The notes below the pieces were generated by a model. That model searched no databases, was not told the DNA's origin, and was given only the letters and a program-made list of their open reading frames with translations. A DNA stretch of 64,000 nt from M55B112 sp964539395 (GTDB lineage: Bacteria; Bacteroidota; Bacteroidia; Bacteroidales; GCA-2748055), in the NCBI GenBank assembly GCA_964539395.1, contig CAZIIU010000019.1, positions 1 to 64,000 of the forward strand, read 5' to 3'. Below, piece after piece: positions 1-7,035 of the stretch (its first letter is position 1; each line of letters starts with the position of its first letter). The translations under genes were made by a program, and so were the position numbers.

Positions 1-226
1 TTGGGTTGGTCGTTCCGGCCAACCCTCTTATTTATTTTTACCGGACACTACTGAAAAAAAATATAATCGATTCACCGATCAATATTGAAAATATCTCATA
101 TGCAAAGCAACAACCGAAACCAAGTGGAACTCAGACCGCCAAAGAAAGTAAAATAACTCACTTGTATTATAAAAACTGTTTAAGTAGCTACTTACTACAA
201 GTTAAATTAATAGGGATTATACAGAT
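1..226. other. AT-rich region upstream of glycosyltransferase, no supported gene
   Basis: An open frame on the plus strand runs in from the window edge and stops with a TGA that overlaps the ATG at 227 in an ATGA arrangement. That arrangement would fit translational coupling to an upstream gene. The encoded residues are Lys/Ile/Asn-rich and match no family I recognise, so they could be the tail of an upstream polysaccharide gene or chance. The sequence left of the window would decide. Confidence 0.25.
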
Positions 227-1414
227 ATGAGATTTATCATTGTTTCAAATTATTATTATCCAGAAATCGGCGCTGCACCAAACAGAATTACAAATTTGGC
301 TGAAGGGCTTGCCAAAAACTTTCACCAGGTAGAAATAATATGTCCCTTGCCCAATTATCCTAAAGGAAAAATATTCAGTGAATATAAAGGAAAGCTCAGA
401 TCAAAGGAAAAACAAAACTCAGTATTAATCAACAGATATTGGATATATCCCTCCAATTCAAATAAATCTTTCCTTCGAATAATCAGTATGCTTTCTTTCG
501 CAGTTAGCTTGTGGTGCTTTTCGTTGAAAAGAAAAAAAATTAAAGAAGCCGATTGGATAATCATTCAGCATTCTCCATTATTGGTCTCATTTTCTGCTAT
601 TATATTATTCAATAAAATATATAAGAAAAGAATTGCACTTAATGTTTCCGATCTGTGGCCATTGTCAGCTCTCGAATTAGGAACAATAAAGAAGGGGTGC
701 ATTTATCGCTTATTAGAATGGATTGAACGCTTCAATTATAAAAACTCTGATATGATAATCGGACAATCAGAAGAGATACTAGAACATATAAATCAAATCA
801 TGCCCAGGCAGAGTTTTCTTTACAGGAATATCCAAAAGAAAACTACAGATTTCCAAATACCTGAATACAATAAAACATATAACATTAAAATCATCTATGC
901 TGGCCTTCTTGGATTGGCACAAGGTGTATACGAGATTGTAAAACAACTGAATTTTAGCGAAATAGGAGTTGAATTTGACATTTATGGGCATGGTTACGAA
1001 AAAGAACTGATTGTTGAATTCCTGAAAATAAATCCCAATCGCGGTGTGAAATATAGAGGTGCTGTTAGTAAGAAAGAACTTGATAAGATCTTACCAAATT
1101 ACCAGGCTTCCATTGTGCCTCTAAAATACAGACTAAAAGGAGCAGTACCTTCAAAAATATTTGAATTGATGCAACTTGGAGTCCCCGTTCTGTTTTGTGG
1201 AGAAGGCGAGGGAAAAAAAATCGTAGAAAAATACCATGTTGGTTATACTTCACCTCCAAATGACATACTCGCACTTAAGAAATCCATTATTAAACTGAAA
1301 AATCTACCTAAAGCCGAGTACGATACCTTAAGAATGAATTGCAAAAAAGCATCCGACAATGTCTTCAATTTTGAAAAACAAATACTGAACCTGTTATATG
1401 AACTATCCAACTGA
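227..1414 (+). CDS. Glycosyltransferase family 4 (WbuB-like)
   Basis: Predicted cytosolic GT-B glycosyltransferase transferring a nucleotide-sugar residue to a lipid-linked glycan during surface polysaccharide synthesis. The 395-residue protein opens with SNYYYPEIGAAPNRI and a later PLPNYPKGKIF, typical of WbuB-like family 4 enzymes. An N-terminal acceptor domain covers roughly residues 1-190. The C-terminal Rossmann domain contains AGLLGLAQG (about 225) and the nucleotide-sugar-binding stretch around KGAVPSKIFELMQLGVPV (about 305). The acceptor and donor sugars cannot be told. The gene overlaps the next one by 17 bp, so they are probably cotranscribed. Both are markedly more AT-rich by eye than most of the window, as is common for horizontally exchanged polysaccharide loci. 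Confidence 0.85.
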   Translation: MRFIIVSNYYYPEIGAAPNRITNLAEGLAKNFHQVEIICPLPNYPKGKIFSEYKGKLRSKEKQNSVLINRYWIYPSNSNKSFLRIISMLSFAVSLWCFSLKRKKIKEADWIIIQHSPLLVSFSAIILFNKIYKKRIALNVSDLWPLSALELGTIKKGCIYRLLEWIERFNYKNSDMIIGQSEEILEHINQIMPRQSFLYRNIQKKTTDFQIPEYNKTYNIKIIYAGLLGLAQGVYEIVKQLNFSEIGVEFDIYGHGYEKELIVEFLKINPNRGVKYRGAVSKKELDKILPNYQASIVPLKYRLKGAVPSKIFELMQLGVPVLFCGEGEGKKIVEKYHVGYTSPPNDILALKKSIIKLKNLPKAEYDTLRMNCKKASDNVFNFEKQILNLLYELSN

Positions 1415-2405
1415 AAAGCAAACCCTTTTTATCGGTGCATCAGGTTTTGTTGGCTCACGACTCATAGAAATTACTCGAAAAGAATTTGCAGTCACCAATT
1501 TAGACAAACAGCAAAGTCCCCTCTTTCCAGAACTAACTGTTTTAGGGGATATTCGTAATCCGGAAGACCTGGAACATCTGTTAATAAACAAAGCAAGCGT
1601 AGTTCTTCTCGCAGCAGAGCATCGTGATGATATATCTCCTGTTTCATTGTATTACGATGTGAATGTCGGGGGAACCCGCAATGTACTTAAGGCAATGGAT
1701 ATGGCAGGAGTCAATAGTATTATTTTTACCAGCACTGTTGCAGTATATGGCCTTAATAAGCAAACTCCCAACGAACAACATCCAGCCGACCCTTTTAACG
1801 ATTATGGCAAAAGCAAATGGGAGGCAGAGCAGTTATTAAGGGAATGGTATCATAAAGATCCCATAAACAGATCGCTTACAATTATTCGTCCTACAGTTAT
1901 CTTCGGTGAACGAAATCGGGGCAATGTATATAATTTGCTGAAGCAAATTGAATCTGGTAAATTCTTAATGATTGGTCCTGGCACCAATTACAAATCCATG
2001 GCATACGTGGGAAATGTCGCAGCCTTCATAAAACACCACCTGCACACCATTGAACCAGGTTACAGGGTTTTTAACTACACTGATAAACCCGATCTTAACA
2101 TGAATGAACTTGTCTCCCAGGTAGAAAAAAGTTTAAGTATAAAAATACCTCGCACCCATATACCGTACCAGATTGGAATGATAATAGGTCACGGCTTCGA
2201 TATAATGAGAAAACTCAGCGGAAGGAAATATTCTATTAGTGCAGTACGAATAAAAAAATTCTGTGCTACAACTCAATTTGATGCTACTGCTGCACACAAT
2301 TGTGGTTTTATTGCACCTTACACATTAACAGAAGGATTTGACAACACACTGCAATATGAGTTTATCCATAATAATAGTGAAGGAATAACATTCGAATCAG
2401 AATAA
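1398..2405 (+). CDS. NAD-dependent epimerase/dehydratase (extended SDR)
   Basis: Extended short-chain dehydrogenase of 335 residues, likely acting on a nucleotide sugar or lipid-linked sugar for glycan synthesis. The NAD-binding motif GASGFVG is at residues 13-19 and the catalytic Tyr-x-x-x-Lys is Y136/K140 in DYGKSK; a TSTVAVYG segment supplies the upstream Ser/Thr. The C-terminal half is the variable substrate domain, so the reaction (4-epimerase, dehydratase or reductase) is not determinable. It begins 17 bp inside the preceding glycosyltransferase gene, and the two form a translationally linked pair. It is convergent with the WecA-like gene, only 40 bp away, with no obvious terminator between. 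Confidence 0.85.
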   Translation: MNYPTEKQTLFIGASGFVGSRLIEITRKEFAVTNLDKQQSPLFPELTVLGDIRNPEDLEHLLINKASVVLLAAEHRDDISPVSLYYDVNVGGTRNVLKAMDMAGVNSIIFTSTVAVYGLNKQTPNEQHPADPFNDYGKSKWEAEQLLREWYHKDPINRSLTIIRPTVIFGERNRGNVYNLLKQIESGKFLMIGPGTNYKSMAYVGNVAAFIKHHLHTIEPGYRVFNYTDKPDLNMNELVSQVEKSLSIKIPRTHIPYQIGMIIGHGFDIMRKLSGRKYSISAVRIKKFCATTQFDATAAHNCGFIAPYTLTEGFDNTLQYEFIHNNSEGITFESE

Positions 2406-2445
2406 GAATAAGATACAATTTCCTTGATTATATACAATAACCGCT

Positions 2446-3552
2446 TCACTTCTTCCTCCCCAGACTCTTTTCCTGCTTATATATCAGGTAAACCGGTATA
2501 TAGCTCAATCCAGCAGCCAGAAACAGGATAATTGCCACTAAAATAATCCCTGAGAGCTCTCTAAAGATTAAGATCAGAAAGAGAATAATCAAATTTGCAC
2601 TTAGTATTATCAGGGTAGCTTTCAAGTGAGATAAACCCAGTGTCAACAACCGGTGGTGAATATGTTTGCGGTCAGCATGTAAAGGAGATTCTCCGCGAAA
2701 AATACGAATCGTAAAAACACGCAAAGTATCAAAAAGCGGGATGATCAATATCCCGAAGGCCAGGACGGGAAGGGAGGTCATAAATTTTGAGATACTTTCA
2801 ACCTGTTTACACTCCAGAAAGTTTATGGTGATTATTGCCATAATAAAACCAATGGTCAGTGAACCTGTATCGCCTAAAAATATTTTATTCTCTTTACTGA
2901 ATAAATTGAATCTGAAAAATGCAATTAAGGATCCTGCCAGAATAAATGCACGAAAGCTAGAATCATATGCGCCTGCGAAGATAAACAAAGTTCCAAATGC
3001 AACGGATGTGAGTATGGCAACCCCTGAGGATAACCCGTCAATTCCATCAATCAGATTAAATCCATTTATGATAACAAGAATCAGGAAAACTGAAAATATT
3101 ACACTTACCCAATATGAGATTTCGTGGATATTGGCAAAACCATGGAAGGTAGTGATTCGAACATCTGCCAAAAGAATCACCACTAAAGCGGACATAATCT
3201 GAGCAAGTAATTTCTTCTTTGGATCAATAACCAACAGATCATCCTTCAGTCCTGTAAAAAACAGGATTACTATCGCTGCTAAAATATACCTGTCATGATG
3301 CGCAACTGGTACAGGAGTAAAAAAAGCGGCGGCTATGACAATACCGAAAGATATAGCCACCCCTCCCAATGTGGGGATGCTTCCGTTGTGAGAACCTCGC
3401 TTTTTATTCTTCTCATAAATGCCCAGTCGGTTGGAAACAACAACTATCACAGGTATTGTGATATAGGTCAGCGAGAAGGATGTGAGAGAAGCAATTAACA
3501 ACAACTGCCACCATGGCAAGCCATTAATCAGGTCAATTAGAGCAAATTCCAT
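2446..3552 (-). CDS. Undecaprenyl-phosphate sugar-1-phosphate transferase (WecA/TagO/MraY family)
   Basis: Integral membrane enzyme that starts lipid-linked glycan synthesis by transferring a HexNAc-1-phosphate from UDP-sugar to undecaprenyl phosphate. The 368-residue protein has about ten hydrophobic segments. Family motifs are in order: the Asp pair in GLKDDL (about 100-105), NGFNLIDGIDGL (about 163-174), GDTGSL (about 227-232) and the C-terminal HADRKHIHHRLL (about 290). The HIHHR motif and absence of a pentapeptide-substrate signature favour WecA/TagO over MraY. It faces the glycosyltransferase/epimerase pair, consistent with one polysaccharide pathway. A perfect 14-bp palindrome lies 26 bp upstream of its ATG. 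Confidence 0.9.
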   Translation of the reverse strand: MEFALIDLINGLPWWQLLLIASLTSFSLTYITIPVIVVVSNRLGIYEKNKKRGSHNGSIPTLGGVAISFGIVIAAAFFTPVPVAHHDRYILAAIVILFFTGLKDDLLVIDPKKKLLAQIMSALVVILLADVRITTFHGFANIHEISYWVSVIFSVFLILVIINGFNLIDGIDGLSSGVAILTSVAFGTLFIFAGAYDSSFRAFILAGSLIAFFRFNLFSKENKIFLGDTGSLTIGFIMAIITINFLECKQVESISKFMTSLPVLAFGILIIPLFDTLRVFTIRIFRGESPLHADRKHIHHRLLTLGLSHLKATLIILSANLIILFLILIFRELSGIILVAIILFLAAGLSYIPVYLIYKQEKSLGRKK

Positions 3553-3577
3553 AGATTCTGGTTATACGGACTAAATT

Positions 3578-3591
3578 ATGTAACGTTACAT
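3578..3591. promoter_or_regulatory. Perfect 14-bp palindrome upstream of the WecA-like gene
   Basis: ATGTAACGTTACAT is self-complementary over all 14 bases and lies 26-39 bp upstream of the minus-strand ATG at 3552, where an operator would sit relative to a Bacteroidota promoter. The region around it is AT-rich. Identity of any binding protein is unknown. The remaining bases up to 3820 show no gene. Confidence 0.35.
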
Positions 3592-3821
3592 TAATGTTAA
3601 TTATTGTTTATTACAAAAATGAGTCCAAAAATAATCAATCATCTGTAAATCTTCTCCTGTTTTCTGTCTTTCTGAGGTAATCTGAATGCTGTTGCCGGGG
3701 AAAAGAGCATTTAACAGGATTTGATTTCAACAGGATACACAGTGGTTAAAGTAAAAGGAGTTTCATCAATTGATCGCTGTGGAAAAAGTACCTCTTTTTT
3801 CGCAGTTTAAACACACATTCT

Positions 3822-3829
3822 TACCTTTG
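3822..3829 (+). promoter_or_regulatory. Candidate -7 element of FemAB gene promoter
   Basis: TACCTTTG matches the Bacteroidota -7 consensus TAnnTTTG and lies 21 bp before the ATG at 3851. No clear TTTG -33 box is present at the expected spacing (only a T-rich run), so this is a tentative promoter. Confidence 0.35.
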
Positions 3830-3850
3830 CAACCGAAAGAAGGATAAGGT

Positions 3851-4975
3851 ATGTACTGCAAAGTAAAATTAAAAGAAATACAGGAAATAAGCCGGTGCAA
3901 TACACTGCAGCAAACTTCCTTCTGGGCAGGTGTGAAAATTCAACAGGGTATCAAACCTTTTGCATTTGACTACGCTGCAAGCGATGATCTCCTGCATCCC
4001 GGCTGGTCGCCCAGCCATTGCACCACGGGCGATCTGCTCTTACTGATCAGGCATACCGACCAAAACCATTGCATTGCTTACGTACCCTACGGTCCAACCG
4101 ACGAACCTGAATTTGAAAACCAGGGGCTCTTTTTAGAAAAGCTCTCCGAGGTCCTGCGCCCGCACCTACCCTCCAACTGTATTATGATAAGATACGACTT
4201 GCCCTGGGAAAGCCCGTGGGCCCGAGAGGATGACTTTTTTGATGATGCAGGAAACTGGCTCGGAGCGCCCGAAAGCAACAGCCAGGAATTCAGGATCAAC
4301 TTTAATACCCATAACTGGAACCTGCATAAAAGCCTGAGCAACAACTTACCGGTGAACACGATCTTTCTCAACCTGAAAGAGTCACGGGAGAACCTGCTTA
4401 ACAAAATGAAGCCAAAGACACGATACAACATCAGGCTCTCAGGGCGCAGAGGGGTCAGGGTAAGATGCTATGGATCAGAATACCTCGACACATGGTATAC
4501 CCTTTACCGGGAAACCGCTCTCAGAAACGGTGTTACATTGCATAGCAAGGAATACTTTTGGACCGTGCTGAAAAACAGACCTCAGTTTTATACAGATAAC
4601 GTGGATATCCGCCTGCTTATGGCCGATCATGAGGGTGAATTCCTTGTGGCCATGTTCCTTGCTCTCTCAGGCAAACGTGCTACATACCTTTACGGTGCCT
4701 CGTCTGATCGCAAGAGAAACCTGATGGCCACCTACGCATTACAGTGGGAGGCGATTCGACTTGCCGGTGAGGCAGGTTGCGAGGAGTATGATATGTTTGG
4801 TGTGGCACCTAATGCATACCGGTCACACCCGATGCATGGCCTCTACCGGTTTAAAACCGGCTTCGGAGGCAACATGTACCACCGAATGGGATGCTGGGAT
4901 TATCCGATCAACAAAGAGGTGTATGATCTCTTCCTTGCATGGGAGATAAACGGACAAAAATATCACATCCACTGA
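3851..4975 (+). CDS. FemAB/FemX-like aminoacyltransferase (GNAT fold)
   Basis: 374-residue cytosolic protein of the FemXAB class, which in Gram-positives adds amino acids from aminoacyl-tRNA to lipid II; in Bacteroidota the role is less clear (peptidoglycan or glycan acylation). Visible family features are the PYGPTDEPEF segment, the conserved core LLNKMKPKTRYNIRLSGRRG (about residues 180-199), and the C-terminal GNAT half with ATYLYGASS, QWEAIRLAGEAGCEEYDMFGV and YRFKTGFGG. It is complete in length for the family. It stands alone on the plus strand with its own likely promoter. Downstream lie three intergenic direct repeats rather than a terminator. Confidence 0.82.
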   Translation: MYCKVKLKEIQEISRCNTLQQTSFWAGVKIQQGIKPFAFDYAASDDLLHPGWSPSHCTTGDLLLLIRHTDQNHCIAYVPYGPTDEPEFENQGLFLEKLSEVLRPHLPSNCIMIRYDLPWESPWAREDDFFDDAGNWLGAPESNSQEFRINFNTHNWNLHKSLSNNLPVNTIFLNLKESRENLLNKMKPKTRYNIRLSGRRGVRVRCYGSEYLDTWYTLYRETALRNGVTLHSKEYFWTVLKNRPQFYTDNVDIRLLMADHEGEFLVAMFLALSGKRATYLYGASSDRKRNLMATYALQWEAIRLAGEAGCEEYDMFGVAPNAYRSHPMHGLYRFKTGFGGNMYHRMGCWDYPINKEVYDLFLAWEINGQKYHIH

Positions 4976-5010
4976 GGATAGTCCCATCGTAAGCTCCTCT
5001 TTTACCTGTC

Positions 5011-5135
5011 CCGGCAACAACTGGCAGGGGAGTGCTGTTAAAACCCCGCCTTTGTCTCCAGACCGGCAACAACTGGCAGGAGAGTGCTGTACAAACCCAT
5101 GCATTTGTCTCCAGACCTGTAAAAACTGGCAGGGG
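5011..5135. repeat. Intergenic tandem repeat, 52-53 bp period, about 2.4 copies
   Basis: Copies start at 5011, 5063 and about 5116, sharing a core like ACTGGCAGGGGAGTG followed by TTTGTCTCCAGACC at the junctions. The first two are near-identical; the third diverges after its core. It lies between the FemAB gene and the 3' end of the DUF4625 gene and does not preserve a convincing reading frame. Only about three copies and no variable spacers, so it is not a CRISPR array. Confidence 0.75.
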
Positions 5136-5169
5136 AGTGACCTGCATTGATGCCTGCCCTGTCACTCCC
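5133..5169 (-). terminator. Stem-loop overlapping the DUF4625 stop codon
   Basis: GGGAGTGAC (5133-5141) pairs with GTCACTCCC (5161-5169), a 9-bp stem; the loop contains a smaller GCAT/ATGC pairing. The right arm includes the stop codon (5162-5164) of the minus-strand lipoprotein gene. There is no T-run, so it may act as a weak terminator or 3' stabiliser. Confidence 0.4.
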
Positions 5170-5656
5170 TGTGCAGCATCTTAATGCTCAACCCTTTCTG
5201 TGTCGACCACCCCTCCCTGTCAACGAGGCTGATAAAGAAATGATAATCCCCCTCATCATATAATCCGTTTCCGTCACCGGAAGCCAAAGGAATTGCTATA
5301 TTTGTCACATACTCCTTTAATCCCTGAGGGATTTCATAATCCTCAATAAAAGCAATCGGATGAACCGGTTCTTTCTTTGGAGAAAGCTCACATTCAGTTA
5401 CTTCGGTAGTATGCGAATGATGATCAAAATTATGGTGTATATCTATACTGAAAGTACCCAGTCCGGCATTATCCGAGAATCGTACTTTTAGATCAAATGA
5501 CTCTCCAAAATACAACGTATCGCAATTCACCGGAAATGCATCATGCATGGTTAAATCAATAACCGGCTTCTCCCTGTCTGTATTCTCTCCTAATTCGCAG
5601 GAGGAAATTAACAGAACAAGAATAAAAACGGGAGCTACAATTATATAGTTTTTCAT
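5162..5656 (-). CDS. His-rich DUF4625 lipoprotein (first paralogue)
   Basis: 164-residue predicted lipoprotein: hydrophobic signal with lipobox LISSC, acylated Cys20. The mature domain is an Ig-like beta-sandwich of the DUF4625 type found in Bacteroidota. A striking His cluster, IDIHHNFDHHSH (H74, H75, H79, H80, H82), suggests metal binding. The C-terminal part reads like a strand of a cadherin-like fold (DEGDYHFFISLVDREGW). A 319-residue paralogue with similar His-rich strands lies just upstream in transcription order, behind a TonB receptor and Fur-family regulator. Inference: a surface or periplasmic metal-binding accessory lipoprotein of the receptor. DUF4625 has no established function that I know of. 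Confidence 0.72.
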   Translation of the reverse strand: MKNYIIVAPVFILVLLISSCELGENTDREKPVIDLTMHDAFPVNCDTLYFGESFDLKVRFSDNAGLGTFSIDIHHNFDHHSHTTEVTECELSPKKEPVHPIAFIEDYEIPQGLKEYVTNIAIPLASGDGNGLYDEGDYHFFISLVDREGWSTQKGLSIKMLHRE

Positions 5657-5899
5657 TCTTATTTAATGCCTGTTAAATATTAATTTGCAACTTTATACTT
5701 CTCTGCCATTAACGAGCTATATGATTCCGGAAGTTTTTCTACACAACCAAAATAATTTATCCAGATACCTCTTTTCTCATAACATCAAACTTTACCAAGG
5801 CATCTTACCAATCAAATACATTTTGTTTACTTCCTATACTTACATATCGGATAAGAAAATCTTCAATGATGCAAGCTTAATCCCAGGAAAAGTATAGGA

Positions 5900-5929
5900 C
5901 AGGCTTTATTTCAAGCCTGCCCTTTTTTT
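5900..5929 (+). terminator. Rho-independent terminator, plus orientation
   Basis: CAGGCTT (5900-5906) pairs with AAGCCTG (5913-5919), followed by CCC and a run of seven T on the plus strand. It lies between the two DUF4625 genes, which are both on the minus strand, so its orientation is unexpected unless it works in both directions or ends a plus-strand transcript from 5657-5897. Confidence 0.6.
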
Positions 5930-5932
5930 AAA

Positions 5933-6892
5933 TTAGTAGTCAATAACTATCGCATAATGCTCCGAAAAGGTCCAGTTACCGCCGAATGCATCTTTGCATT
6001 TTACCACGATATAGTAATTGGCCGATTGCCAGGCAATATCACCGCTTATTTCCTTTGGCGGAATGTTATTGTCCTGCGCTGCACCCACCGCAATAGTGGC
6101 TGAAAAATCATGAGAAGTTGGCGTATCAAAATCATGAATGTGCAGCATTGTAATCGTATTGGAAGCATTCACCTCTGCATCTGTTAAGTTCTGATCCTCT
6201 CGCACCAACCCGATATATACACCTCCCAACGCTTTATCATCACTCAGGGAACCGGAGATTGAAATTGATTCGCCATTGCTGAATACCTGGCTCTCCGTTG
6301 GTGCCGTTGAAATGGATACTTCAGGCGAAATTGCATCATCAGACAGTTTGATTTCAAGTTCTTCCTCAATAACAGTCTGGTACCCCTCCATGTCAGTCAC
6401 CTCAAAATGAAAATGATAATCGCCCGGCTCTGCATCAACCGGTATTTCGATATGCTCATGAAAGGTTGTGTTCTTCAGCCCGGAGAATTTTGTGTATGTT
6501 GTATCCACTTCCCATTCACCCTCATCCAGGGCTGAATGAACCCACTTCTTGCCATGCTCACCCTCCGGATGGATCTCTATGCTGATCTTGTCAATCGTCC
6601 CCTCTGCATCAATCTCTGCTTCAACATGCAGGTCGTCACCCACATAAGCGACCTTCGAATTTTCATACCCCAGTCCGAACGAACCGATCTCCGGTTTTTC
6701 ACTTTTACCGCAGGAGGCCATAATAACCAGGACAGCCAGAACCATGGTTCCCTTTGCCAGTGTTCTCTGTAACCCTATGCGATCTGCCATTGCACTCTTT
6801 ACCAATGCGGTCTTAAATAATACGGCCTTCAACAAAAAGTACTTCATTCCTGAATATTTCATCACTCTTTTCATCATTATGTCTGTTTTCAT
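5933..6892 (-). CDS. His-rich DUF4625 lipoprotein (second, larger paralogue)
   Basis: 319 codons from the first ATG, but the likely start is M35 (6790), which gives a clean lipoprotein signal ending VLVIMASC (Cys61). The mature part has two Ig-like units. The first (about 65-175) carries many His (H108, H113, H119, H145, H147, H160, H162), including HEHIEI and DYHFHFEV. The second (about 180-319) contains LHIHDF and SHDF. The first unit resembles the 164-residue DUF4625 paralogue downstream. Gene order regulator, His-rich protein, TonB receptor, this gene suggests a metal-capturing lipoprotein partner of the receptor. The 34 extra N-terminal codons are Lys/Met-rich and probably untranslated. 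Confidence 0.72.
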   Translation of the reverse strand: MKTDIMMKRVMKYSGMKYFLLKAVLFKTALVKSAMADRIGLQRTLAKGTMVLAVLVIMASCGKSEKPEIGSFGLGYENSKVAYVGDDLHVEAEIDAEGTIDKISIEIHPEGEHGKKWVHSALDEGEWEVDTTYTKFSGLKNTTFHEHIEIPVDAEPGDYHFHFEVTDMEGYQTVIEEELEIKLSDDAISPEVSISTAPTESQVFSNGESISISGSLSDDKALGGVYIGLVREDQNLTDAEVNASNTITMLHIHDFDTPTSHDFSATIAVGAAQDNNIPPKEISGDIAWQSANYYIVVKCKDAFGGNWTFSEHYAIVIDY

Positions 6893-7035
6893 CGTTTTTA
6901 ATTCTTAATTGTTGTAATAGTTTTTCTATTGTCAGCAGTACCCCGAAAAGCACTGCAACCTCTATTTAATTCACTTTATTGTAAATACTTGTGCTTCTTA
7001 AAATCACTCCATTTATTCCCATTTCACATCCTGTC

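Noticed and set aside
5011..5135. Possible CRISPR-like repeat with about 52-bp spacing
   Set aside because: Only about three copies, the whole unit is conserved rather than a short repeat plus unique spacer, and there are no cas genes.
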